Below the pieces are notes generated by a model. The model was not told the origin of the DNA. It did not search any database and saw only the letters and a list, made by a program, of their open reading frames with translations. From the NCBI RefSeq assembly GCF_019880555.1, contig NZ_JAINVU010000009.1:1-64000 (forward strand): DNA of 64,000 nucleotides, in the 5' to 3' direction. Every line of letters begins with the position of its first letter. The stretch's first letter is position 1. The position numbers and the translations under genes were made by a program. This stretch comes from Hephaestia mangrovi (lineage in GTDB: Bacteria; Pseudomonadota; Alphaproteobacteria; Sphingomonadales; Sphingomonadaceae). Of the stretch, positions 27,233 to 36,183 are shown one piece after another.

Positions 27233-30208
27233 TTGTCGAGCGTTCGCCTTGTCTCTAGCCGCCGCAGCATCTGGCTATCGGCCACGGTACTTGCCACTGC
27301 GAATGTGCTGCTGTGCCCAGCCGCCGCCTCGGCCCAGACGCAGAGCGCGACGACGCCGGAACCGGTGACATCGCCGGCCGCGCCGGAAGCCGATTCACAG
27401 CAGCCTGCCGGCGCGGACATCGTCGTCACTGGCTTCCGCGCGAGCCTCGCCTCGGCGATCCAGACCAAGCGCAATTCCAGCGAGATCGTCGACGCGATCA
27501 ACGCCCAGGACATCGCGTCCTTCCCCGACGCAAACCTTGCAGACTCGCTGCAGCGCATTCCGGGCATCTCGATCGAACGTGACGGTGGCGAAGGTCGCGA
27601 CATCACCGTGCGCGGGCTCGGCGGCAATTTCAGCCGCACCCGCTTCAACGGGATGGAGACGGTATCGAGCACGACGGGCTCCACGCTGGGCGCCGGCGTC
27701 AATCGCGGCCGCGGGTTCGATTACAGCGTGTTCGCTTCCGAACTGTTCAACTCCATCGTCGTCCACAAGACACAGTCCGCGAATGTCGACGAAGGCTCGC
27801 TGGGCGCGACCGTCGACCTCCAGACCGCGCGTCCGTTCGATCACCCCGGCTTCCAGGCGGCGGTATCGGCGCAAGGCGCCTATTACGACATCAACAAGAG
27901 CTGGGAGCCTCGCCTCGCCGGCCTCGTCAGCAAGACGTTCGACAACGACCGCTTCGGCATCCTGCTTTCGGCTGCATACAGCAAGCGGACGATCCAGGAG
28001 GATGCCTATTCGGATACCTCGCTGGCCGATTTCAGCGACATCAACAGCGGCTTCTGTCCGGTCGTTCCAGGCTCGATGGTCACGCCGGTGAACCCGCTGG
28101 TCGGTAGCACCCCGCACGCCTCGCAATGCGTGCCCGCGACCGGCGACTATCCCGGCTCGACACCGGATGCGTACAATACCGTCAATCAGCCCAATGTCTT
28201 CGTGCCGCGCCTGCCTGGCTACGGGCGCTTCATCGATCGTCAGGAGCGGCTGGGCATCACCGGATCGGTCCAGTGGCGGCCCAGCGATCACTCGCTGATC
28301 ACGATCGACGCCGCTTTCTCGCGCCTGCATCAGGACAAGAACGACCTCGCCACCAACCCGATCAGCCTCAATCGCGGGCTGGGCTCGCCGCCGGCGGGCT
28401 CGGGGCTCGATCCGGCGCTGTTCGCCGGGCGTCCGAACATGAAGATTCGCGATGCCCAGGTCGATAGCAACGGCCAGCTCGTCTACGGCGTGTTCGACGA
28501 CACCGATTTCAGCGTCGTCAATTCGCACGATATCTCGACGACGCGCTTCTATCAGGCCGATATTCATATCGAGCAGGATCTCGGCGATCGCGGCAAGCTC
28601 AATATCATGTACGGCCAGGCGGATTCCTATTTCGATAATCCGTATTCGCGGCTGGTGACGTTCAGCCGGTTCGACAGCAACGGCTTCGTCTACGATGCGC
28701 GCACCAACCCCAAGGAGCCGCTGCTCGACTATAATTTCGACGCCACCGATCCCTCGAACTGGAGCTTCCAGAACGGCTATGACAGCATTCGCGAATATGC
28801 CTCCACGGTCGACAACCGTCTGAAGAACCTGAAGCTCGATCTTCAGTACAAGCTCAACGATGCGATCACGGCGCGTGCTGGCGTCGCCGCCAAGCGGTTC
28901 AATTTCATTTCGACCCGTGAGCAGCGGCTGGTGTCGAACACCAACATCCCGGCGCTGCCCAGCGGCGTGACGATCGGCGACCTGAGTTCGATGGTGACGA
29001 TCAACGATATCGGGCTGCCCGCCGGCTCGACCAATTCGTTCATCGTGCCGAACATCGACAAGATCATGGAATTGTACGGCGTCGATTGCCTCTGCCAGAA
29101 CCAATATGGCGATTGGCGGATCGGCAGCCTGGGCACCGGATCGCAGGGCGACAACCGCTCGGTGCAGGAGCAGGATCTCAGCCCCTATCTGCAGGCGGAT
29201 TTCGATTTCGATTTCGCCAACGGCATGACGCTGCGCGGCAACATCGGCGTTCGCTATGCCAAGACGTGGCAGCGCTCGCAGGGCTATGTCGGCGATGGCG
29301 TGCTCACGATCGCCAAACGCAGCTATGGAGACTGGCTGCCGTCAGCCAACTTCGCCCTCGACATCACGCCCAAGCTGACCGCGCGCATCGCCGCGTCGAA
29401 GGTGATGTCTCGACCCGAACTGGGCTATCTGACGCCGGGCGGCTCGATCGGCACGGCGCAGACACCGTTCACCGCGACGGTCGGCAATCCCTATCTCGAT
29501 CCTTATCGCGCGACCAATTTCGACGCCGGTCTGGAATGGTATTTTCAGCATGGCGCAATCTTGTCGTTCGACTACTTCCACAAGGATCTGAGCAGCTTCG
29601 TGCAGCAGATCACCTCAACGACGACCTACGCCGCAGCCGGTTTGCCGCTGTCGCTGCTGACGTCCAATCAGGATCCCAACACCACCACCAACATCACGAC
29701 CTATGAAAACACCAGCGGCGGCAAGATCGACGGCATCGAGGTGCAATATCAGCAGCCCTTCACCTTCCTGCCGGGCTTCCTCAAGCACTTCGGAGCGATC
29801 GTCAATTACACGCATATCCATTCGAACATCAGCTATATCCTGACGACCCAGGCCAGCGGCCCTTCGCTGTCGGCCCCGTTGGTCGATGCCTCGCCCAACG
29901 CCGCCAACGCGACGCTTTATTATGAAGATTCGAAGCTGTCGGCGCGCGTTTCGCTCGCCTATCGCGACGAATATGTCCGTCAGGTACCGCTGCGGTCGGG
30001 CCTTGCCGATGTCACCGGCGCCTATGGCAGCACCAATGTCGACGCGTCGCTGTCGTACAAGATCACGCCGCACGTGACGCTGACGATGGACGCCCTTAAC
30101 CTGACCAATGAGGCAACTAGCTATTGGGACGGCCAGGATCGCCGCGATCAGCAGGTCTATAGCAAGACCGGCCGCCAGTTCTTCTTCGGTGCGCGCTACA
30201 AATTCTGA
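27233..30208 (+). CDS. TonB-dependent receptor (pectin/rhamnogalacturonan locus)
   Basis: A 991-residue receptor with a signal peptide (LATANVLLCPAAASA), TonB-box-like DIVVTGFRA, then the plug (SLASAIQTKRNSSEIVDAIN, ADSLQRIPGISIERDGGEGRDITVRGLG) and a barrel ending in GARYKF. The pattern SxxxxxIxxKRNS-ADSLQRIPG is that of the sphingomonad/xanthomonad receptors used for plant glycans. The start is TTG at 27233, preceded by GGAGAGGAAG. No STN domain, so control is probably by the local repressor, whose candidate operator sits just upstream. It should import oligogalacturonates or rhamnogalacturonan fragments; the exact ligand is inferred. Confidence 0.92.
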   Translation: MSSVRLVSSRRSIWLSATVLATANVLLCPAAASAQTQSATTPEPVTSPAAPEADSQQPAGADIVVTGFRASLASAIQTKRNSSEIVDAINAQDIASFPDANLADSLQRIPGISIERDGGEGRDITVRGLGGNFSRTRFNGMETVSSTTGSTLGAGVNRGRGFDYSVFASELFNSIVVHKTQSANVDEGSLGATVDLQTARPFDHPGFQAAVSAQGAYYDINKSWEPRLAGLVSKTFDNDRFGILLSAAYSKRTIQEDAYSDTSLADFSDINSGFCPVVPGSMVTPVNPLVGSTPHASQCVPATGDYPGSTPDAYNTVNQPNVFVPRLPGYGRFIDRQERLGITGSVQWRPSDHSLITIDAAFSRLHQDKNDLATNPISLNRGLGSPPAGSGLDPALFAGRPNMKIRDAQVDSNGQLVYGVFDDTDFSVVNSHDISTTRFYQADIHIEQDLGDRGKLNIMYGQADSYFDNPYSRLVTFSRFDSNGFVYDARTNPKEPLLDYNFDATDPSNWSFQNGYDSIREYASTVDNRLKNLKLDLQYKLNDAITARAGVAAKRFNFISTREQRLVSNTNIPALPSGVTIGDLSSMVTINDIGLPAGSTNSFIVPNIDKIMELYGVDCLCQNQYGDWRIGSLGTGSQGDNRSVQEQDLSPYLQADFDFDFANGMTLRGNIGVRYAKTWQRSQGYVGDGVLTIAKRSYGDWLPSANFALDITPKLTARIAASKVMSRPELGYLTPGGSIGTAQTPFTATVGNPYLDPYRATNFDAGLEWYFQHGAILSFDYFHKDLSSFVQQITSTTTYAAAGLPLSLLTSNQDPNTTTNITTYENTSGGKIDGIEVQYQQPFTFLPGFLKHFGAIVNYTHIHSNISYILTTQASGPSLSAPLVDASPNAANATLYYEDSKLSARVSLAYRDEYVRQVPLRSGLADVTGAYGSTNVDASLSYKITPHVTLTMDALNLTNEATSYWDGQDRRDQQVYSKTGRQFFFGARYKF

Positions 30209-30218
30209 TTTCGAAGGC

Positions 30219-30254
30219 TCTGCCGCCGCGCCATCCTCCCCAGGCGCGGCGGTA
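30219..30254 (+). other. intercistronic GC-rich hairpin
   Basis: A 13-bp stem with one G-U pair (CTGCCGCCGCGCC and GGCGCGGCGGTAG) around a 10-base loop, between the receptor stop and the esterase gene. There is no T-run, so it is more likely an mRNA-stabilising or attenuating hairpin than a terminator. Confidence 0.5.
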
Positions 30255-30274
30255 GAGATCAGGGAGAAACCGAC

Positions 30275-31105
30275 ATGAATTCATCGTGGCTCGTTGCCGC
30301 CGCCACCCTGTCACTGGTCCAGGCCGCGCCGCCGACGCCCCCGAAACCAGCCCCGACCGTACCTGCGACCGCCAAGGAGACGCGCCCGCGCATTTTCATC
30401 GCGAGCGATTCCACCGCGGCGCGCTACACCCGCTCGCAATATCCGCAGATGGGCTGGGGCATGTTCCTACAGTGCATGGTGCCAACCGACCTGCAGGTGA
30501 TCGACATGGCGCACGGCGGGCGCAGCACCAAGACTTACGTATCCGACGGGTTCTGGCAGCAATTGCTCGACCAATTGAAACCCGGCGATACGGTGCTGAT
30601 ACAATTCGGCCATAACGACGAAGACACGACCAAGATGTACCGTCATGTCGATCCGCCGCAATATGCCGAGAACTTGACCAAGTTCGTCGCTGACGTTCGC
30701 GCGCGGCAGGGTGAACCGATCCTGATCACCCCGATCGCGCGCGACGAGTTCAATGCGGACGGCACGATCAAGGAAACGCATGGCGCCTGGGCGCAGGCGG
30801 TTCACAAGGTCGCCGCCGATACGCATACGCCATTGATCGATCTGGATGCCCGCGCTCAGGCATTTTTCGGCCATGTCGGCGCCGGCAAGGCCGATCGCTA
30901 TTACATGATCTACACGCCCGCCGATCATATCGCGCGATTCCCGCAGGGACATCACGACACCACGCACCTCAATGAGCTTGGCGCGCGCGTCGCGGCGGTG
31001 CTGGTCGGCCAGGGGCTGAAATCGATCGACGGTCCGCTGGCACGCGAGGTCCACACGCCCGACCCCGCCACGATCACCGCGCACGGTTCGCCGACCTGCT
31101 GGTGA
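30275..31105 (+). CDS. rhamnogalacturonan acetylesterase-like SGNH hydrolase (CE12)
   Basis: A 276-residue exported esterase (signal peptide MNSSWLVAAATLSLVQAAP) that should remove acetyl groups from pectin backbone sugars. SGNH blocks: block I FIASDSTAARY with the nucleophile Ser, block II AHGGRSTKTY, block III IQFGHNDED and block V DTTHLNELG with the catalytic Asp and His. It lies 66 bases after the receptor with an AGGGAG site and is probably co-transcribed. It is one of two such esterases in this locus; this one is the single-domain form. Confidence 0.9.
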   Translation: MNSSWLVAAATLSLVQAAPPTPPKPAPTVPATAKETRPRIFIASDSTAARYTRSQYPQMGWGMFLQCMVPTDLQVIDMAHGGRSTKTYVSDGFWQQLLDQLKPGDTVLIQFGHNDEDTTKMYRHVDPPQYAENLTKFVADVRARQGEPILITPIARDEFNADGTIKETHGAWAQAVHKVAADTHTPLIDLDARAQAFFGHVGAGKADRYYMIYTPADHIARFPQGHHDTTHLNELGARVAAVLVGQGLKSIDGPLAREVHTPDPATITAHGSPTCW

Positions 31106-31121
31106 GCGGCCACTTGACGTG

Positions 31122-31769
31122 TCAGCGCGGATCGATCCTGAAGTTGCGATAGCGCAGGTGGCTCTTCGTCGTGCGCAGCGCGAACCAACCGCGCGTATAA
31201 GGCTGCGGATCGTCATAGGAAAACAGCGTCTGGCCGTCGCGGCGCACGACGACATGGCCACCATAGGCAATCAGTTCGATGTGCGTCCAGGCGTTGGGCC
31301 GCAACATGGCCGACTTTGCCTTGAGATCGTTGACCGGCAGCAGCGGCCGATCCCCGGGACGGCCGACATAGCGGCGGAATCGCGTTGTCGTGTTCCGATT
31401 GCCGCCGATGCCGACATAATAGGTCTGGAGCGTATCGTAGGTCGCGAAGGCCCCGCTACGCTGCGCAAGCGGCGCCGTCCCCGGCTCGCCGGCCTCATGC
31501 GCCATCCAGAAGGCGTTGACGTCGCTCACGGCGTCATTGGGACCACCCTTCGCAACCGCCTCCACGTCGAAGCTGATGCTGACGGGGCCGGTCAGCGGAC
31601 GGCGGAACCACAGCGAAATGCCCTTGGGCGTATCGACATCAAGAATTCCGCCGCGCGCGGACACCTTGGCCGGCGCTTCCGCCTCTATGCGCCATTTCGC
31701 CAAGCCGTGACGAAAATCATCGGTAAGCGCCGGCGCGGCAGCGGCGAGGCTGGCAGCGAGCAACAACAT
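31122..31769 (-). CDS. YesU/DUF6250-like lectin-fold protein of rhamnogalacturonan loci
   Basis: A 215-residue exported protein (signal MLLLAASLAAAAPA). The mature part is beta-rich and reads as a concanavalin/LamG-like fold with SISFDVEAV, NAFWMAHEAGEPG, TYYVGIGGN, WTHIELIAYGGHVVVRRDG and GWFALRTTKSHLRYRNFRI. Proteins of this type (DUF1961/YesU, DUF6250) occur in rhamnogalacturonan operons; some are thought to bind or act on the glycan, but catalysis is not established. It is the only pectin gene here opposing the 25-41 kb operon direction. It is divergent from the second esterase, with a shared operator candidate between them. Confidence 0.72.
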   Translation of the reverse strand: MLLLAASLAAAAPALTDDFRHGLAKWRIEAEAPAKVSARGGILDVDTPKGISLWFRRPLTGPVSISFDVEAVAKGGPNDAVSDVNAFWMAHEAGEPGTAPLAQRSGAFATYDTLQTYYVGIGGNRNTTTRFRRYVGRPGDRPLLPVNDLKAKSAMLRPNAWTHIELIAYGGHVVVRRDGQTLFSYDDPQPYTRGWFALRTTKSHLRYRNFRIDPR

Positions 31770-31809
31770 GGCATTCCCCTGCGATCGATCGGCATCGGAT
31801 ACTGGCCAA

Positions 31810-31826
31810 CTATCATAAAATGGAAT
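31810..31826. promoter_or_regulatory. 17-bp palindromic operator candidate, copy 3
   Basis: CTATCAT-AAA-ATGGAAT, in the gap between the divergent YesU/DUF6250-like gene and the second CE12 gene, so it could control both. Confidence 0.5.
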
Positions 31827-31865
31827 ATATTGTCATCATTTGGCAAATATGGAGCATTGGGGGGC

Positions 31866-33113
31866 GTGGTATCGCGATGGAGCGCAGGCATGATCGCCGC
31901 GGGGCTGTTGCTCGGTAGCGGTGCGCACGCCGCCGACGCCCCTCATCTGGCGTTCGCGCTGGACGGTGCACGCAGCGGCTATACCGACGTCACCGCGGAC
32001 CATCTCTATGAACCAGGCACCTATGGCTATGAAGCGACGTCGAAACCCGGCGACCGTTTGTTCTCGGTCGCCGTGCCCGAGGGGGTCTATCGAGTCAGGC
32101 TGACATTTGGCGATCGCCCCGGCGCGGTAACGGTCAAGGCCGAGAACCGGCGGCTGATGCTGTTCGACGTGCCGACCGGACCAGGCCACCAGGCATCGCG
32201 CGAATTCCTGGTGCCCGTGCGTACGCCGGCGCTTGCACCGCCGCCGCCCAATGCGCCGGGCGGGGCGGCGGTGCGGATCAGCGATATCGAGCGCAAAACC
32301 CGGGAATGGGACGACAGGCTGACGCTCGAACTGCTGGGCGATGGCGACGTTTCGACCATCTCGATCAACCCGGTCGACGCGCCGACCGTGTTCCTGGCCG
32401 GTGATTCTACCGTCACCGATCAACCATATGAGCCGACTGCCAGTTGGGGGCAGATGCTGCCGGCGATGATCGACGACACGGTTGCGGTCGATAACCACGC
32501 CTGGTCGGGCGAAACGCTGAAATCGTTTCTTACCGAGCTGAGGCTCGACAAGGTGCTGGCGCTCGCGAAGCCGGGTGACTGGCTGCTGATTCAGTTCGGC
32601 CATAACGACCAGAAGGCGAACTGGCCGCAGACCTATGCCGATCCGCGTTACACCTATCCAGCCTATCTGAAGGCCTATATCGCCGAGGCGCGGCGACGCG
32701 GCATGCACCCCATCCTCGTCACCTCGCCCGAACGGCGGATGTTCCAGCCCGACGGGACGCTAAAGCATACGCTGGCCGATTATGTTGACGCGATGAAGCG
32801 CGTCGCGGCGGAAGAAGGCGTGTCGCTGATCGATCTCAACGCGGCCAGCCGCCGCATCTACGAAACACTGGGCCCCGAGCGCGCGTCGCTCGCGTTCAAC
32901 GATGGCGGGCGGGACCTGACGCACAACGACAATTATGGCGCTTGGATGCTGGCGCGCGTGGTCGCCGCCGGTCTGACCAAGGCCGCGCCGACATTGGCCG
33001 CTCATGTGCAGCCGGCATTTCGCGCGTTCGATCCCGCGCATCCGCCGCTGCCCGGCACGATCGCGATTCCCGCGAGCGGCGCCCACAGCGATATACGCCC
33101 GGCAGGCAATTGA
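31866..33113 (+). CDS. two-domain rhamnogalacturonan acetylesterase-like protein (CE12)
   Basis: A protein of about 415 residues. The GTG start at 31866 gives a signal peptide with a positive charge (VVSRWSAGMIAAGLLLGSGAHA) and has GGAG upstream; ATG 31890 is the alternative. An N-terminal beta-sandwich of about 140 residues (FDVPTGPGHQASREF, WDDRLTLELLGDGDVSTISI), like the jelly-roll domain of bacterial rhamnogalacturonan acetylesterases, precedes the SGNH domain: FLAGDSTVTDQ (Ser), HAWSGETLKS, IQFGHNDQKA and DLTHNDNYGA (Asp, His). The stop overlaps the start of the GH28 gene (TGATG). Likely periplasmic deacetylation of rhamnogalacturonan. Confidence 0.88.
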   Translation: MVSRWSAGMIAAGLLLGSGAHAADAPHLAFALDGARSGYTDVTADHLYEPGTYGYEATSKPGDRLFSVAVPEGVYRVRLTFGDRPGAVTVKAENRRLMLFDVPTGPGHQASREFLVPVRTPALAPPPPNAPGGAAVRISDIERKTREWDDRLTLELLGDGDVSTISINPVDAPTVFLAGDSTVTDQPYEPTASWGQMLPAMIDDTVAVDNHAWSGETLKSFLTELRLDKVLALAKPGDWLLIQFGHNDQKANWPQTYADPRYTYPAYLKAYIAEARRRGMHPILVTSPERRMFQPDGTLKHTLADYVDAMKRVAAEEGVSLIDLNAASRRIYETLGPERASLAFNDGGRDLTHNDNYGAWMLARVVAAGLTKAAPTLAAHVQPAFRAFDPAHPPLPGTIAIPASGAHSDIRPAGN

Positions 33114-34642
33114 TGACGCGCCGCGAACTCCTGGCCGCTAGCGCGATCGCCGCGGTGCCGTTTTCGGCGCTGGCCGAAACATTGCTCGACGTGCGGGATT
33201 TCGGCGCACGCGGCGACGGTAAGACGCTCGACACGTATGCCTTCAACGCCGCGATTGTCGAAGCGGCCCGGCGCGGCGGCGGTGTCGTCCACATCCCGCG
33301 CGGGCACTATCGCTGCTTTTCGATCCGGCTGGCGAGCCGGGTGTCGCTGCTGTTCGAGGCCGGCGCGGTGGTCATCGCAGCCGATCCGGCACGGGACGGC
33401 GGCCAATATGACGCGGCCGAGGATCGCGGCCCACAACTCTATCAGGATTTCGGCCATAGCCACTGGCACAACAGCCTGATCTGGGGCGATGGCGTCGAGG
33501 ACGTGACGATCAGCGGCCCAGGGTTGATCCTCGGCACCGGTCTCACCCGTGACGGACCCGGCGCCCGCTGGCACGCGCAGACCGGCGAGCGCCCGCTGTC
33601 GATGCAGCACATGAGCGCGGCCGAGATCGCCAAGCTGGAAAGCGACGAAGCGGCGATGCGCGGGCTGGGCGACAAGGCGATCGCGCTGAGGCTCGGCCGC
33701 CGCATCCGGCTCGCCGACTTCACGATCAGCCGTGGCGGCCATATCGCCATCCTGGCGACCGGGACGGAGGCGATCGAGATCGACAATCTGCGGATCGATG
33801 CCGAACGCGACGGCATTGACCTGGATGCCGTGAGAGACGCAACCGTCCGCCGCTGCCGCATCAACACGCCCAATGACGACGCCATCGTCCTCAAGTCCAG
33901 CCTGGCGCTGGGCCGGCCGATCGCCGCCGAGAACGTGACGATCAGCGATTGCCATGTCTCCGGCTACGATCTCGGCACGATGCTCGGCGGCAGCAATGGC
34001 ACGACGCAGCAGCTCGCGCCCGACCGCGATCGGCCGACCGGCCGCATCAAGCTCGGCACCGAAAGCAATGGCGGTTATCGTAATGTGTTGATCGAACGGT
34101 GCCGCTTCGATCACAGCCGCGGATTGGCGCTTGAAACAGTCGACGGCGGCGACATGGAGAATGTCATCGCGCGTGATCTGGTGATGAACGACGTTACCAC
34201 CGCGCCGATCTTCGTCCGCATCGGCAATCGCGCGCGCGGCCCCGCTGGCACCGGCATCGGATCAACGCGCGGCATTCGTATTGCCGATGTGAAGGCGACC
34301 GGCATCGATCATCGCTATCCCGCGATTCTCGCCGGTCTGCCCGGCCGTCCGGTCAACGATGTCACGATCACGCGCGTCGACCTCGGCTTTCGTGGCGGCG
34401 GCACCGCGACCGACGCCGCGCGGGTGCCGCCCGCGGTGCCGACCGCCTATCCCGAACCGAGCATGTTCGGCGTGCTGCCTGCCTGGGGCTTGTGGATGCG
34501 CCATGTTCATGCCGTCACGCTCGACCGCTTGACGATGATCATCGCCGCGCCCGATGCCCGGCCACCGATCGTCATCGGCAACGCCGCCGACATGCACGTC
34601 GCCGATACGCCGCTCTGGCCCCAGCGCAGGATCGTGAAATGA
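33113..34642 (+). CDS. GH28 family glycoside hydrolase (polygalacturonase/rhamnogalacturonase type)
   Basis: A 509-residue right-handed beta-helix hydrolase with a signal peptide starting MTRRELLAASAIAAVPFSALA. The N-terminus shows VRDFGARGDGKTLDTYAFNAAI, the usual GH28/pectate-lyase opening. Catalytic blocks: TPNDDAIVLKS with the paired Asp, and GRIKLGTESNGGYRNV with the RIK motif; the GHG block of classical polygalacturonases is not evident (GTMLGG in that place), so specificity may be for rhamnogalacturonan or exo-type attack. Translationally coupled to the esterase upstream and to RhaM downstream (ATGA overlap). Confidence 0.88.
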   Translation: MTRRELLAASAIAAVPFSALAETLLDVRDFGARGDGKTLDTYAFNAAIVEAARRGGGVVHIPRGHYRCFSIRLASRVSLLFEAGAVVIAADPARDGGQYDAAEDRGPQLYQDFGHSHWHNSLIWGDGVEDVTISGPGLILGTGLTRDGPGARWHAQTGERPLSMQHMSAAEIAKLESDEAAMRGLGDKAIALRLGRRIRLADFTISRGGHIAILATGTEAIEIDNLRIDAERDGIDLDAVRDATVRRCRINTPNDDAIVLKSSLALGRPIAAENVTISDCHVSGYDLGTMLGGSNGTTQQLAPDRDRPTGRIKLGTESNGGYRNVLIERCRFDHSRGLALETVDGGDMENVIARDLVMNDVTTAPIFVRIGNRARGPAGTGIGSTRGIRIADVKATGIDHRYPAILAGLPGRPVNDVTITRVDLGFRGGGTATDAARVPPAVPTAYPEPSMFGVLPAWGLWMRHVHAVTLDRLTMIIAAPDARPPIVIGNAADMHVADTPLWPQRRIVK

Positions 34643-34956
34643 CCACCACCCACGCCTTCCGCATGCGGCTCAAGCCGGGCGTCGTCGCCGAATACAAGAA
34701 GCGTCACGACGAAATCTGGCCCGAGCTCGCGCACCTTTTGCACGACAGCGGCATCCGTGATTATTCGATCTTCCTCGACGAAGAGACGCTGGGGCTGTTC
34801 GCCGTGCTGAAACTGACCGACGACAACAACCGCGACGCCCTGCCCGATCACCCCGTGATGAAGAAATGGTGGGATTATATGGCGCCGTTGATGGACGTGC
34901 ATCCCGACAACCGGCCGGTCGAATGGCCGCTCATTCCGCTTTTTCATCTCGACTGA
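34639..34956 (+). CDS. rhaM: L-rhamnose mutarotase
   Basis: A 105-residue protein of the RhaM family, which interconverts alpha and beta L-rhamnopyranose. The N-terminus MTTTHAFRMRLKPG is followed by EYKKRHDEIWPELAHLL, which carries the conserved Tyr and His used in catalysis, then RDYSIFLDEETLGLFAV and WWDYMAPLMD. The length is exactly that of the family. The ATG overlaps the GH28 stop by four bases. Its presence shows that free rhamnose is released and metabolised by the products of this locus. Confidence 0.93.
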   Translation: MTTTHAFRMRLKPGVVAEYKKRHDEIWPELAHLLHDSGIRDYSIFLDEETLGLFAVLKLTDDNNRDALPDHPVMKKWWDYMAPLMDVHPDNRPVEWPLIPLFHLD

Positions 34957-34988
34957 CACCGGCCACACCAGGGCCCCAAGGAGCATTC

Positions 34989-36101
34989 ATGGCTGCGATC
35001 ACCCATTCCATTCCCCGCGACGAGGTCGTGGCGTCGATCGACAGGCTGATCGACAATTTGGTCAACATCAAGGACGAGACCGGCGAGTTCCTGCTGCGCC
35101 TTGACGACGGCCGCGTGATCGACACCAAGGGCTGGGCCGGCTGGGAATGGACGCACGGCGTCGGCCTGTTCGGCCTCTATCGCTATTGGGAGCAGACCGG
35201 CGACCAGAAGGCATTCGACATCATGCTGAAATGGTTCGAGGACCGCTTCGCCGAGGGCACGCCAACCAAGAATATCAACACGATGGCGCCGTTCCTGACG
35301 CTCGCCAATCTCTACGAACAGACCGGCGACATCACCTATCTGCCCTATCTCGATGTCTGGGCGGAGTGGTTGATGGCGCCCGATGGCCTGCCCAAGACCG
35401 AGGAAGGCGGCTTCCAGCACATCGTCTACAATGACGAAAACCCGCAGGAGATGTGGGACGACACGCTGATGATGTCGGTGCTGCCGCTGGCGCGGATCGG
35501 GCAGCTGCTCGGCCGGCCGCACTATATCGAGGAGGCGAAGCGCCAGTTCCTCATCCACATCAAATATCTGTTCGATCGCCAGACCGGTCTTTGGTACCAC
35601 GGCTGGACGTTCGACGGGCGGCACAATTTCGCCGGCGCGTTGTGGGCGCGCGGCAATTGCTGGGTGACGATCGCGATCCCCGAGATCATCGAGATGCTCG
35701 ACCTGCCCGAAGGCGACGCGTTCCGCACCTTCCTGATCGACACGCTGGCGGCGCAGGTGAAGACGCTCGCCGAGCACCAGGACGAAAGCGGGCTGTGGCA
35801 CACGCTGATCGTCGATCCGTCGAGCTATCTCGAGGCGTCGGCCACTGCCGGCTTCGCCTATGGCATCCTGAAGGCCGTGCGGAAGGGCTATCTGCCGCGG
35901 CAGTACGAGGCCGTCGGCATCAAGGCGATCGAGGGTGTGCTCGCCCATATCGACGACACCGGCGAGCTGCAGCAGGTCAGCTTCGGCACCGCGATGGGCG
36001 AGACGATGCAATTCTACAAGGACATCGCGCTGACCTCGATGCCCTATGGCCAGAGCCTGGCGATCTGCGCGCTCGGCGAGTTCCTGCGCACCTACATCTG
36101 A
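34989..36101 (+). CDS. GH105 unsaturated rhamnogalacturonyl hydrolase
   Basis: A 370-residue cytoplasmic-type enzyme (no signal peptide) of the YteR/YesR family. It releases the unsaturated galacturonic acid left by lyases from the non-reducing end of rhamnogalacturonan disaccharides, giving rhamnose. Motifs of the (alpha/alpha)6 barrel: GWAGWEWTHGVGLFGLYRYWE, MWDDTLMMSVLPLARIG with the catalytic Asp, WYHGWTFDGRHNFAGALWAR and a second GNCWVTIAIPEI. AAGGAG precedes the ATG at 34989, 32 bases after rhaM. It links the extracellular lyases to the rhamnose pathway. Confidence 0.93.
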   Translation: MAAITHSIPRDEVVASIDRLIDNLVNIKDETGEFLLRLDDGRVIDTKGWAGWEWTHGVGLFGLYRYWEQTGDQKAFDIMLKWFEDRFAEGTPTKNINTMAPFLTLANLYEQTGDITYLPYLDVWAEWLMAPDGLPKTEEGGFQHIVYNDENPQEMWDDTLMMSVLPLARIGQLLGRPHYIEEAKRQFLIHIKYLFDRQTGLWYHGWTFDGRHNFAGALWARGNCWVTIAIPEIIEMLDLPEGDAFRTFLIDTLAAQVKTLAEHQDESGLWHTLIVDPSSYLEASATAGFAYGILKAVRKGYLPRQYEAVGIKAIEGVLAHIDDTGELQQVSFGTAMGETMQFYKDIALTSMPYGQSLAICALGEFLRTYI

Positions 36102-36108
36102 CGATAGC

Positions 36109-36137
36109 CGGGCGGGCGACCATACGGCGCCCGCCCG
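36109..36137 (+). other. intercistronic GC-rich hairpin
   Basis: A perfect 9-bp stem (CGGGCGGGC 36109-36117 with GCCCGCCCG 36129-36137) between the GH105 and MFS genes. No T-run. It is similar in kind to the hairpin at 30219-30254 and possibly tunes expression within the operon. Confidence 0.45.
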
Positions 36138-36183
36138 CGACAATGGCGCGGCTCGACACGCGCCCAACGAGAGGAAGCCCATC

